Shown here: piece by piece, positions 1 to 12,100 of the stretch
How the letters are laid out: every line of letters begins with the position of its first letter
Position numbering within the stretch: position 1 is the stretch's first letter
Assembly: GCF_001411555.2 (NCBI RefSeq)
Contig: NC_049912.1
Span: 19,824,341 to 19,888,340, forward strand
Source of the DNA: Juglans regia
Taxonomy: Eukaryota > Streptophyta > Magnoliopsida > Fagales > Juglandaceae
DNA length: 64,000 nucleotides
Reading direction: 5' to 3'
Notes under the pieces: generated by a model
Told to the model about the DNA's origin: nothing
Seen by the model: the letters and a program-made list of their open reading frames with translations, nothing else
The model's database searches: none
Made by a program: the position numbers and the translations under genes

Positions 1-305
1 ATATCTGGGTCTATACTATAAAAGAACTTGTCAATGGTACAATTAGAGCCACGTTGGAATCATTATAAAGAGCAAGAACTTCCCTCTCATTAGCAATGTG
101 GGGTCTCGTACATCATCTACATTCATCAATTAGTATGGGTATTGCAATTATACAAGCTGGAATTTAAAAAGATTACAAGTGCTGGAATTAAATTAGGGTA
201 ATGTTAATTGAAAAAAGAAAATAGAGAGACCTATTAAAAAAATTGTAAAAAAAGATAGAGAAAGAAGTAGAGCTGTTAGAAGAAAATTGGTGTCAAAGAT
301 AGGAT

Positions 306-330
306 AATTTTTTTTTTTTTTTTATAAGTT
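306..330 (-). mobile_element. Ultra-short LINE-tail insertion with 10-bp target duplication
   Basis: A run of about 16 T followed by ATAAGTT (reverse strand AACTTAT plus poly A) sits between two perfect copies of AAGATAGGAT (296-305 and 331-340). The motif matches the extreme 3' terminus of the LINEs in this window (CTTACTTAT plus A). It is best explained as a target-primed insertion truncated almost to the tail. Confidence 0.7.
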
Positions 331-360
331 AAGATAGGATGAAACTAAAAATAAGTCTTA

Positions 361-733
361 GGCCTCGTTTGGTTACACATATGAAATGAGATGAGAAATA
401 TGTGAATAATAGTGAGATAATTTGTGAATGGTAGTGAAATGGTTTGAGTTATGATTTTTGGGATTTTGGGAAATGAGAGAGAAAAAATTGAATAAAAAAA
501 TTATAAAGTTAAAAGAGGGCTAGAATATAATTTTTTAATATAATTGTTGTTTTGGGATTTGAAAAAGTTGAATTGTTTTTTGTGTTTTGTTTGGAAGTTT
601 GGAAAAGTGGTAATGATTAGGTAATGATTAAATGAAAAAGTTGAAAATTTGAAATTGAAACATGTTTGTGTTTGAATGGTGTTTGGATGTTGAGATGAAA
701 TGGTTTGAAAGGTTTGTGAAACCAAACCAGGCT
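361..733. mobile_element. Tourist-like (PIF/Harbinger) MITE
   Basis: The left end GGCCTCGTTTGGTT is inverted at the right end (AACCAAACCAGGCT), and both sides are flanked by the trinucleotide TTA (358-360 and 734-736), the usual target duplication of Tourist MITEs. The 373-bp body is AT-rich with the motif GAAAAAGTTGAATTG, which recurs in the MITEs at 57182 and 63191. There is no coding capacity. Confidence 0.8.
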
Positions 734-870
734 TTAAGCTTCACTTTTTCTGAGCTTCTTGTTGCTCGCAAGAAATTACTCTTCCGTTTTTTTTTTTTTT
801 GGTTGAATGAAGATTTATTTTCTCATAAAATCTATGGAGATCTCTTCTTTAGATACTTGATAACTGTGTA

Positions 871-1352
871 CATTTGTTTAACATGCACTTAACTACTTAT
901 CCAAAAAAAGCATGAACTAAACTAAACTTAGCCCTAATCCCTACCAAGTTTAAGTTTGGTAGACTAAACTCTACTCAACTCCCATAATTTCTTTTAATAT
1001 GAATTTTGAAAAACTGTTCTTGGAATTGCTGTGATCTGATAGCAAATACAGCCCTATAGAGGGCAAAACGACAACAAATCTTCTTGCCAGCCCAATTACA
1101 TTTGTTTAACATGAAATTAACTACTTATCGAAAAAAAAGCATGAACTAAACTAAACTTAGCCCTAATCCCTACCAAGTTTAAGTTTGGTAGACTAAACAC
1201 TACTCAACTCCAAAAATTTCTTTTAATATGAATTTTGAAAATTTGTTCTTGTAATTGTGTGTGATCTACTTATTAAAAAAAAAATTGTGTGATCTGATAG
1301 CAAATACAGCCCTAGAGAGGGCGAAATGACAGCAAATCTTCTTGCCAGTCTA
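871..1352. repeat. Two-copy tandem duplication of about 230 bp
   Basis: Copy 1 (871-1098) and copy 2 (1099 to about 1352) both run from CATTTGTTTAACATG to CTTCTTGCCAG with only scattered differences. Copy 2 is longer mainly because of an extra A-rich insertion near 1268-1285. Both lie in the intron of the BRWD-type gene. Both also contain CTACTTATC plus a short A run, which may be an older LINE-tail insertion shared by the two copies. Confidence 0.85.
1268..1285 (+). mobile_element. Ultra-short LINE-tail insertion with an empty-site reference
   Basis: The string ACTTATT plus a run of A lies between two copies of TGTGTGATCT (1258-1267 and 1286-1295). The sister tandem copy at about 1023-1040 has the same context once, without the insertion (TGTGATCTGATAGC), so it shows the pre-insertion state. 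The inserted motif matches the LINE 3' terminus in this window. Confidence 0.75.
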
Positions 1353-1612
1353 ATTAGTTGGGCAAATTGATTTCCATGAGTTGATGCAGTGCTTGCAACT
1401 CAAAAGAGTTTGTCCCAAAAATAAGCTTTTTGACTTTTGTTTCATTACAGACCTTTATTGAATGCATTCTGATGTTTTGTGCTTCTATGCAGTTAAACAA
1501 TTTTCATATTAATTCCTGCATCTTTTTTGAGATAGAATCTGTTGCGATGCTTATTTTCTGGAGAATTATATTGTTACATATGATATGCAATTTTCTTTTA
1601 CTCATTTATAAG

Positions 1613-4600
1613 GGATGGGACATCGATTATTCTTTCGGATGATGTTGGTCAACTGTATATATTAAATACAGGCCAAGGCGAGTCCCAAATGGATGCCAAA
1701 TATGATCAGGTACGAATACATTTTGTTGCCCCCTTCTTTTCCCCTTCCTTTCCCAACCCTACTTAAAAAATTAAGAAAGAAAAATTCTATTATCAAGCCA
1801 GTGTGTAGAGCATTGTAGAGCACATATGCTTACATGACATAATTTGATTTGGAAGATAAATTTTAAAATTTGAATCTTACAAATTGATTTTTTCCTTTTA
1901 AGTGATGTGGATGGTGTGCTCTACACACCGGCTTGAGAATCGAATAACTCATTAAGAAAAAGGTTCTTGCCTCTTTGTGGTGCTTATCATGTATGCACTT
2001 GATTGACAGTTCTTTCTTGGTGATTATCTCCCCCTTATTTATGATACCCATGGTAATGCACTCGACCAGGTTAGTTGATTATTGGCAACTTTTGTCATTT
2101 GTGACCTTTTACTTAGTTTTTTTCATGTTTGCTTAAATTTTTGGCACTATTGTAGCATTTGGATTGAGTATAGGAAAAGTGGGGAATGAAATCACACATT
2201 GGCTCAAAGGAGAAATTATTGCGGCTTATAATGATTTTGTGGGACCTTTAATTGTAATCTTGACTAATTCTTTTGGAGAATTAGCCCAGATGCAGTTTGG
2301 AGTTTTCTTGGTCAGTACAAATAGTATTACAGTCCACTTCCAGCTTATGTACTTGAGTTGTGCAACCTCAGGAATGGCTTGATGAGGATGTCAAGGATTT
2401 GAGTAGGGGAGACTGTCAAATTTTGTAAAGGAAGGATGGTAAATAGGATCCCACATTGCATAGGAGGGAGAAGTTCTTATGGTTTATAATGATTTCCACA
2501 AGTTTTAATCGTAATTTTGATTTGTTCTTTTGGAGTATTAAGTTCAGATGTAGCTTGTGCTTTCCTTGTGTTACAATAATACTTGCAAAGTTTTATAGCA
2601 CAAGCAAAACAAAGTTACATGCTCAGGACGGTGCTACAATGCTGTAGGAAATGACTCCGGTAATGGTTAATGTATATAGATTGTAAGCAGTTCTCCCACC
2701 ACAATGGACTGCTTTAATGTAATGAAAATTTTGGTTTTACATGCGCTTGGAAAAATACTTTGTTCTTCCTCCTGCTGATCCATTTACCATGCATCTGCTA
2801 GGTAGGTGCTAGGTATATGTGTGTCTAAGGGTGATGGTCAAATGTAAGAAAGACTTATGACAATAAATAAACTGCTGGCTTGCTGTTAGATTTTGATATA
2901 TTATGTTCTTATCATCCCCCTTGAATGCTGAAGCATGACGACATTGATTCAGGAAACTCAGCTTCCACCGTATAGACGGAATCTGGAAGATCTCCTTTGT
3001 GGCTCAGGTTAACTGGATGCACTAACCTTAATATCATTTTTCTTTATGCAAGTAGTTTTTGTAACAATCCCCTTATCTCAAGTACTTGTTATCTGGTTGG
3101 AATGCCAGACATGGTGCCATACCCTGAACCCTATCAGACTGCATACCAGCAAAGACGGTTAGTAGCTCTGGGTAAAGAATGGCATCCTTCTACTTTGAGA
3201 CTAGCCATGGGGCCTGATTTCAGCGTAGATCCAGACTACCAAATGCTGCCTTTGGCAGACTTGGAATTTTTTCCTGATCCATTGCCAGAATTTGTAGATG
3301 CAATGGATTGGGGACCAGAAAATGAAGTGCAAAGTAATGATACTGATTCAGAGTACAATGTTACTGAAGATTATATTACTGGAGGAGAGCCAGGAACTTT
3401 TAGTTTGATTTCCTCTGGTGATCCAGAGTGTAGTGCAGAAGACAGTGAGGCTGACACACGAATGGACAGCCTTCGAAGATCAAGGAGGAAAAAGGCAGAA
3501 GTAAGTTTATGGTTATCTCTGGCTAATCAAAATTTTCAAAATTTTTTCACCTTTTTTTTTTTCAACTTGATCCATACATCATTCAATCTCAAAAAGAACT
3601 TCTATTTCAAATTTCCAACTTTTCATCCAATCATTTTCTTAAGTTTTAGTGAAATGTAAAGACGCAAAAACCAAAAAAACTTGTACATAGGACTGTAATC
3701 GAGCCAAGCCGAGCTGATCTTTGGCTTGCCGAGCTCGGCTTGACTCAAAATACTCTAGCTCGAGCCCGAGCTCAAGATTTTTTTTTTATTCTTTATTCGA
3801 GTTCAACTCGATAAGCTAAACTTTCAACTCAAGCTCATCCCACAAAGGAGTTCGAGTCAAGCCGAGCTCGAGCTCGAGCTCGAATTGTTTATTTTTTTAT
3901 TTTTTGAATAAGATTTAATAATTAATAAATTAAATAAATAATCTAATATTGAATTTATACAACTAACAAGTAGAACCTCTATTGAATTATAGAATTTTTA
4001 AAAATTTAAAAATAATTAATATCTAACTAGTTGATATTTATCCAAAATAACAATATATTATATGCCTACATATATTATTAATACATACACTTAATATGAT
4101 AGCATATATCTATTTCATATATGGTTCCCACATATTAGTATATGAAATTATTAAATTTTATCGACTAATTATTATACAAATTATAAAATATATTCACTAT
4201 ATAAACATAAGTAATTAGATTACATATTATACATTTAATTATAAAAGTGGTATGCTTATATTATTAGTTACTACATATATATGTGTATATATACATAGAT
4301 GTATGTATATATTTATCAATATATGAATGAGTTTTAATTGAGTCGAGCTAACGAGTCGACTCGAGCATAAACGAGCGAGTCTTAACAAGCCTTAGCCGAG
4401 TCGAGTTGAGTTTTGTCGGGCATGTGTCATTTACAATTCGAGCGGGTATCTGCTTTCACAACGAGCTTTTCTTTTCACAAATCAAGTTCGATTCCAGTTT
4501 AACCAAGCGAGTACCAAGCATGCTATCGAATAGACTGGTTCATTTACAGCCCTACTTCTACAAAAATCAAAACTAAAACTAACATAAAAAAATTATATTT

Positions 4601-7600
4601 AAACAACTTTTCAACTATTCCTATCCACTTTCATAAATTCAATAAACAATGCATCTAAAAAAACTCAAAAGCTCTTACCCAAACATACTCCAAAAAGGGT
4701 CTAAATGGTGCATCTTATTTATTGCTTAAGATAACGTTTTCTTTCCGTTTAGAGGTCTTTGTCACAAGTGGCTTTTTTAAGATTCTGATGAAAAGCAAGC
4801 TTTTCTTTTACCGGGGTAAAAAGTTGGGGAGAGTGGACGCAAATGACTTATTTGGAAGGCAGAAACGGGTTTCTTTTTTTTATTTTTTGGATTGCTTGAA
4901 TTGATTTTCTCCTTTTTCAGGTTGAGATTATGACGTCTTCTGGGAGGCTTGTTAAAAGGAGGAATCTGGAAGAGTGTGATGACAACTCAGCCAGAGGTAG
5001 CCAAACTAGGAAATCAAGAAATGGCCGAAAATCTTCAAAGAGGAAATCTTCCACATTAAAGTCTTTTAGACCCCAAAGAGCTGCTGCGCGAAATGCTCTT
5101 ACTTTGTTTTCAAAAATCACAGGAACATCTACAGAGTGTGAAGATGAAGATGGCTTGGAAAATTTGTCAGAAAGCAAATCTGCATTGCAAGATTCAATCA
5201 TTGGGAGTGATGAATCCGATAGATCTTTATCAAATGAGCAAACTAAGCATTTAAAAGGTAAAGAAGTATCTTTGGATCAGTCCAAGGATGCTGTTGAATG
5301 TTATGAACTACCTGAGTACCATAAAGATGGTGGAAACCGGAGGAGATTGGTCCTCAAATTGCCAATTCAGGATTCAAGTAAGCTTGTGCTTCCAGGGAGC
5401 ACATTACATAAAAGCAACTACCAGGCTGATTTGGTGGGATCGTCATCTAAGGCTTCTCAGGCGGCCATCGAAGAAAATGGGGATCAGAAAAGCTCTAGGG
5501 ATTCAAGGTACCATTCTGGTGATGCAATCTGCAGCATTATAGAAAAATTAGATAAGGTTGAAGATCATTTAAACCTGTCTGAAAGCTATGATACTCATCA
5601 AATTAAATGGGTAGGGGCCAAGGCTCGAACATCCAAGCGTCTGAGATTTGGGGAAGGCATGTCATCAGACACTCAGGCCAGGTCTCGTGCAAGTCTGGGT
5701 AGTCATGATGAAAAAGACAATAATACTGTTGGACACGTAAAATCTCAAATGGATTGTGATACGATATCCCCCTTTTCAGAAATTCACATTTATGGGAATA
5801 ATATGGATGGGTTGCCACTAACAAACGGTTCAAATATTGTTGGTATTACCCCTGAGGGTATTAATCGTGATACAACAAAATCTATTCACTGGGCTGCTCA
5901 GGATGCCACCCTTTCTTTGCAGTACAAGAATGAGAATGATCAGCATCCGGAACAAAGCGAGAGAATTACACCAATCTCCACAAAGTTCACAATAATGGCA
6001 AGTAGGGTTTTAAGGGATTCTGCATCTCATAAACAGGAAATGAAATTTTCAGTAGAAAATGGTGACAATGGTTGGCATGAAAGTCCTTTGGACAAGGAAC
6101 AGGATCTAGCTGTACCTGAGGATGATGGAGACAGTAGAATTAGTACAGATCATGGCGATGAAGCACAAGAATTGCACACTCAGATGGATAATGATTCCTT
6201 CTCCATTACACATGAGTTGCATTCGAATACAAACAAAGTCTATACTGCTGTTTACAAAAGGTTGAAATCAAACAGTAGTAAGGCAATTTTAGAAGTGGAT
6301 GGTGGTGGGATGGGAGAAAGCATTTCAAATGCAAGCAACCAGAGTCTAACTGGAGGACTGGAGTCTCAAGAAGGCTCTTTTGCTTGGGCTCGTAGGACAA
6401 GGTCCATGGGACTGAAGGCATCTACACATGAGTCAGATGTGATCAGTGATAGTCTCATGACGACGCAAGGTCATGAATTGGGGCATACATTTAGAAGTAC
6501 CGATTATAGATCCACAAACAGATATCAACTCCCCTGTGAAAATTGGGGATCAAGTTCTAGGATGACTGTTGGACTGAGGTCTACTCGAAACAGGAGGAGT
6601 AGTAATTATGTCCGTGAGTGGGATCCAATTGGTAGAAGGAAGTCACATCGGTCAGCTAGAACAGGATCTTGGTTACTGTTGACGACACATGAGGAGGGCT
6701 CCCGATATGTCCCCCAGCAAGGGGATGGGGTCGTCTATTTAAGACAGGTTAGTTGTAAGAGGTAGAAATGATTTCTATTGCTGATTTTTATTCACTTTTT
6801 ATTCTTTTTTTTTTTTGGGGGGGGTGTTGTTAGTTCTTTTCGGTCTTAATCTCAGTTATTTACCTTTGGAACCTCTACTTTTCAGGGCCATCAGGAGTAT
6901 AATAATTATTTTAATTTAAGAGAAGTGGAAACTTGGACATCATTGAAGGGTAACAGAGGAGCTGTGGAATTTTGTAAAGTTGAAAACCTCGAATATTCCT
7001 CACTTGCTGGGTCTGGGGATAGCTGCTGTAAAATGACACTTCAATTTGTAGATCCGGATTCCAGTGTTTTCCATAAATCTTTTAAATTAACTCTGACTGA
7101 AGTGACTGGCTTCCCAGACTTCCTTGTTGAAAGAACTAGGTTTGATGCTGCTATGAAGAAAAATTGGACATTGAGGGATAAATGCAGAGTCTGGTGGAAA
7201 ACTGAAGGTGAAGAAGATGGTAGTTGGTGGGATGGTCGTATCGTGTCTGTAAAGGCCAAATCAGATGATTTTCCTGACAGTCCATGGGAGAGGTACACTA
7301 TTCAATACAAGAGTGATCCCAGAGAAAGGCATAATCATAGTCCTTGGGAGCTCTTTGATGCTGATACTCAATGGGAGCAGCCTCATGTTGATGATGAGAT
7401 CAGAATTAAGCTGCTGTCTGCTTTTGTGAAGTTAGAGCAGTCAGGCAACAAATCCCAGGTAATATAGGCAGAAAACCTCTTTTAAGCCCCTGAATTTTAC
7501 AGATTCACCATCGCTTTCCACATTTTAATTTGTAGTGTACATTTCAGGATCGTTATGGGGTTCAAAAATTGAAAAATGTTTCAGATAAGTCATATTTTAC

Positions 7601-7939
7601 AAACAGGTTCGGCTTTGTCTATTTTTGTGGAACTTGTTTTGTATGTACTTTTGTCTTGCTTTACTCATCCAAAGATAATCTATATTCTCTCTAGTTATAG
7701 TGGGGAATTTGAAATGGAGTCTGAATTTATGAGCCTTGCACAGGTTTCCTGTTCCGTTGTCTCTTGAAGTGATCCAGGCAAGATTAGAGAACAACTACTA
7801 TCGAAGTTTGGAGGCATTGAAGCATGACATCTCAGTCATGCTGTCAAATGCCGAATCTTACTTTGGAAAAAATGCAGAAATGTCAGGAAAAATAGAGCGC
7901 CTATCAGACTGGTTCACACGGACATTGTCATCTTTGTAG
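1613..7939 (+). CDS. BRWD/PHIP-type WD40-bromodomain protein, C-terminal part (8 exons)
   Basis: Exons: 1613-1709, 2010-2069, 2953-3007, 3109-3500, 4921-6747, 6886-7458, 7548-7606, 7744-7939 (stop TAG). All junctions are GT-AG and the reading frame is continuous. The first exon (DGTSIILSDDVGQLYILNTG) matches the end of the WD40 propeller; then come FFLGDY, YPEPYQTAYQQRRL and GPENEVQSNDTDSEY, all typical of plant PHIP/BRWD homologues. The 1.8-kb exon encodes a basic, Ser-rich linker. Exon 6 has Trp-rich segments (CRVWWKTEGEEDGSWWDGR, SPWER, SPWELFD) and the last exons form a bromodomain-like helix bundle (PLSLEVIQARLENNYYRSLE, DWFTRTLSSL). By family, these are nuclear chromatin readers or CUL4-DDB1 substrate receptors; that role is inferred. 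The N-terminal WD40 exons are missing, probably left of the window. Intron 3501-4920 carries a hAT-like element. The gene converges on RPB9 downstream. Confidence 0.92.
3688..4554. mobile_element. hAT-like non-autonomous element with GAGCTC-rich ends
   Basis: The left end TAGGACTGTAA and right end TTTACAGCCCTA form a short terminal inverted repeat. The 8-bp flanks are CTTGTACA (3680-3687) and CTTCTACA (4555-4562), a target duplication with one mismatch. The subterminal regions are packed with GAGCTCG/CGAGCC-type motifs on both sides of a strongly AT-rich core. No transposase is encoded. It lies in the intron before the largest BRWD exon. Confidence 0.8.
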
Positions 7940-9198
7940 CTCCTACATAGAGTTCTGTAGAGAAGTAGGTCCATGATCATTGATGGGGTTCGACTCCCAT
8001 CTGGGATTTTTCCTCTATTTTTTTGTAGATATAGTATTGTACTATTGATTCTTATTTATATAGAGGTTTTTTTTTTTTTTTTTTTACACCCTTTAGTTTC
8101 AATTTTGGGAATTGGTTAGTCTTTTGGGAACCCAGGAATTAGCCAGTTTCCGTGTAAGTTTTTCCTGACAGAAAAATTCATTCTTGTATAGACAGACAAA
8201 CAGACGCTCGATATTTTCATTAATAACAATGATGGCAAAAAAGGTCTAGCATTCTTGACTGACAGCATCTCTCTCTCTCTTGTGTGACTTGTATCCATTC
8301 GAGGCTTGCACGTATAAACATAACTATAATTTTATTCTTTTCCCAACATTTTAGTAGGGATTCTTGCTTTGGATAAGTCTGGTTGTTTGTACATACTTAG
8401 GAGATGATTGTAGCTGTTTTTGTGCAATGCTTTCTCCTCCTGCCTTGAAGCTGTTTACTGATTAAAAATAATAAGAATAAATAAATAAATAAAGGAAAAG
8501 TTGTGTTATGTGAAATCGAAAATCTTTTGAAAAAAAAAAAAAATGAACTCATTAGAATACTAGTAATATTGACTTAACTAACTACTGTCTTTGTCTCCAG
8601 ATGAAACTATCATCTCATCTTATTATATAATCATTATAATTTTTTTAAATTCTAATACAAAATATAATAAACAATTAAATTTTTTTAAATTTTAAAACAA
8701 AGATTATATTATAACAATATTTTATTTAACTTTCATCTCATCTAATATGAAAACTAACTAATCACTGTTATCTCTCTCTCTTTCTTCATCAGAACAGTAT
8801 TTTTGTACAGAACACACTAGAATTCACTAGTCTAGTTATATATTTCTTTTTTCCAGATTGTAATAAATTCTACGGATTGCAACCCGTGCTGAAGTGTGAA
8901 AATGGGGGCAGCCACGATAATCAAGTGTCAAGACGCCCCCCCAATTTTTATGAAAATTATCCACATTGGAATCAAACTATGCAAAACAATAAAGATATTG
9001 GCCTAAGGGCTGAACATGATTATTTTACCCACTCAATATCGTATAAAAATTGGATTATTTACCCACAATCCAAAAGGGTGTGATGATACAGGTTTTCATT
9101 TGTTAATGGAAGTCTTCCAAACTCCATTACGACATACTATCGTCACAAGTCTTCGACAATTTCACATAAATTGGAAGCAGTTGAGCCTGGTTTCATTC
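7940..9198. other. Convergent intergenic region with 3'UTRs of the BRWD-type gene and RPB9
   Basis: This holds the 3'UTR of the plus-strand gene at the left and that of RPB9 (minus) at the right. The boundary cannot be set by eye. An AT-rich MITE-like segment lies at about 8588-8762. A stem-loop containing GGTTCGACTCC (about 7984-8004) follows the BRWD stop. Nothing coding was recognised. Confidence 0.6.
8588..8762. mobile_element. Degenerate AT-rich MITE of the window's common family
   Basis: The sequence runs from CATCTCATCTTATTATATAATC to TTCATCTCATCTAATATG with an AT-rich core (TTTTTTAAATTCTAATAC). The same architecture occurs at 41680-41870 and about 18180-18310, and resembles the Tourist-like MITEs at 361 and 57182 in inverse orientation. 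The ends are too worn to assign a target duplication. Confidence 0.45.
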
Positions 9199-12100
9199 TT
9201 AATCTCTCCATCGATGGCCGCAGTTTGGGTTGCAGCAGACAAAAAACAGTGTCATACCCTCCTCCCCTCTAGCAGTTGCCTGCACATAAATTGGAAGCAG
9301 TTGAAAAATTACTCGCTCATCATGAATTTAATCAAGGGATTGCCATCAGTTTTCTAATAGAGGCGCATATGATTGTCCAGCATAAATTAACTGCAGAAAA
9401 CGAGACGAGAGCACTTTGCCTCCTGCCTGAACTTTGAGCTGGCTTGCACAATGATATTCAAGCAGGTATGGCTTGGTGGCATAAAAGTAGCATATCTAGA
9501 GTTCAGAAGCTCAGGGAAGAGGGTAACTATTGATATCATTTCTTCTTGTCTTGCAATGGTGAAAGGCAGCTTGCTTATAAGTGTGCTGTGTGTGCTCACC
9601 AAAAACCAAAAAAAAAAAACAATCTCTAGAATAACATGATATTAACTCTAGAAAAATCTAAGTTGAACCAAATCCAGCAGATCTGGATTTCCTGAGAAGC
9701 AAAATTTTTAACTTCAAAGCAGCACTATAACATTGGCTTATCTAGAGGAACAAGCAATTGATTTAAAATTGTAATGAATTCCCGCATGCGAGCCATTGGC
9801 AAAGAAGGATATGACACCAAAAACTAATATGAACTTGTTTTGCCGCTAAGATAAATTAAATTATGATCTAAGCCAAAAACTAATATGAACTTATGGGCCT
9901 CTCTCGATGGTTAAAATTATTGATTCCCTGTCATTGACATACATCTTCAATTCCCTCCAAAAGCTTGATTTTTTAATTGTACCATGGATAGTAGAAGTAA
10001 CTTAGACTGCCCTCCAAGGGTGCACATGGCAACTTACTCGTGGGGCACTTGGCAGTTCCTACTTATTACTTCCACAAGGAACAAAATCTTGCGTGGATGT
10101 GTTATACTGGTTCATGCCCAGTAGACCTAATGGATGTATGAGCCTGCAGGTATGCAACCTTGATATAGCATCATGCGCCACATCTCGATTTCTGATGCTG
10201 TGGTTTATCTAGTTTTTTTTTTTTATAATTAAACGATTGTATTAATAAGAATAGGCATAGCGCAAGTACACAAGATGGTATACAAGAAGTAACACCTATC
10301 TAGGAGGAGGAAATGGAAACAAGAAAATCATGAAGATCAAGGCCATTAAAATCATCAGCTTTGGCCAAGAAAAGCAAAATTCTGACAAAAACTAATCTAA
10401 GCTCCTCTAATGTGCGCTCCTTGTCCTCAAACATCCGGTCATTACGCTCCTGCCATATGCACCACAGAATACAAATAGGTACCATCTTCCATATAGCTGT
10501 AATTCGTGGAATACCGCCTAGATTTGTCCAACTAGCCAAAAATTGAACCCTTATAGTGGGCATAACTCAGGCTAGCTCTAACCGTTTGAATATTTGTCTC
10601 ATAACGCTTTGGCAACCTGACAATGCAATAGAAGATGATCCACAATCTCACCACTGTTTTACACATACAGCACCAGTCCACTATAATCACCCTGCGTTTC
10701 CGTAAGTTATCCATCGTCAAGATCTTGCCCAAGGAAGTTGTCCAAGCAAAAAACGCCACTTCTATTTCTCCAAATCGGATTTGTTCTCCATGGAAAGTGA
10801 TTGTTCAGCAATTGTGTGACTTATAGAAAGAGCGAACCAAGAATATACATTTACTTGCAGGTATCCACCACAACGTGTCTGATCTTTGAGGGCTCAGTTT
10901 TATGGAGGACAGGAGTCTAAAGAAGTCCTCAAATCTGCCAACTACCCAATCTTGGGCTGCCCTAGTAAAGCTCACATTCCACTGGACTAAGTTCCCAGAT
11001 ATATCCATTTGTTCCGCCATTGAACCTTCTTTCTCACCTACAATCTTGAAGACTGAAGGAAATGAGTCCTTGAAGGCTTTATCGCCACACCATAAGTCGT
11101 ACCAGAATTTATTCTTGAGTCATCCCCCAACACAAGTCTAGTATGACGGGCAAACACCCCTATCCTCGTCTAATATACCTCCCTAGTGCTCCACCTCCCC
11201 CACATACCTCCATACTTACAGTCAATCACCGACTTCCATATAGCTTCTGGTTCTTGATTGTATCGCCACAACCATTTCCCAAGAAGGGCCCGATTGAAGA
11301 CCCTCAGATTTCTAATACCCAACCCACTAGAAGAAATTGGGGAGCATACCTTATCCCACTTAACCAAATGGAATTTGAATTCATCCCCTAAACCACCCCA
11401 AAGGAAATCGCGATGAAGTTTCTCAATACAAGTCGCCACGCTCGTTGGAATTGGGAATAACGATAAAAAGTAGGTTGGTAAATTTGGCAGTGCTCTTGAT
11501 TAATGTGATCCTGCCGCCTTTTGACAAGTACAGTCTCTTCCAACCTATCAATCCATGTTCAATCTTCTCAATTATTGCATCCCAAATAGGTATAGCCCTT
11601 GAGGCGGCCCCCAAATGAAGACCAAGGTAATTCATGGGAAGATAAGAAACCTTACATCCAAAAGTGTTGGCCAGCTACCGGATGTTGCGAACATTACCAA
11701 CTAGAACTAATTCTGATTTGGCTAAGTTTACTTTCAAACCGGATAAAACCTCAAAACAGAGTAGAAGTGCCCAAATCTGACTTTGTTCTGCCTCACAAAA
11801 TATTAAAGTATCATTTGCGAACAAGTGAGAAATGTTGAGAGAATCACCGACTGAAAAACCAGCCACAGCCTCTGTTAACCAAGGCTGAGATCATTTTGTT
11901 GAGCACCTCCATGACAATGACAAACATGAGTGGGGACAAAGGAACCCCCTGTCTTAACCCACAGGAGCTATGGAAGAATCCCACCAAACTGCCATTTACT
12001 AAAATTGAGAACTTCCCTTGTTGATATGCACCATTTGATCCAAGAGCTCCATCTCTCTCCAAAGCCACACCTCTCAAGTAAGTGAAGTAGAAACTCCCAA

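Larger units (their letters stand above)
1..1612 (+). other. Intron of the BRWD-type gene (no exon found)
   Basis: I found no WD40-coding exon in this stretch. The first recognisable exon begins at 1613 after a 3' acceptor AG (1611-1612) and encodes residues that normally follow the last WD40 repeat, so this stretch is read as intron of a gene that starts left of the window. It holds a short retro-insertion (306-330), a Tourist-like MITE (361-733) and a tandem duplication (871-1352). Confidence 0.7.

Noticed and set aside
4917..5201. 94-codon minus-strand frame
   Set aside because: It is the complement of the Ser/Lys-rich BRWD exon; no similarity to a protein family was seen.
9016..9357. 113-codon plus-strand frame
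   Set aside because: It is antisense to the RPB9 last exon, which has clear family similarity on the minus strand.
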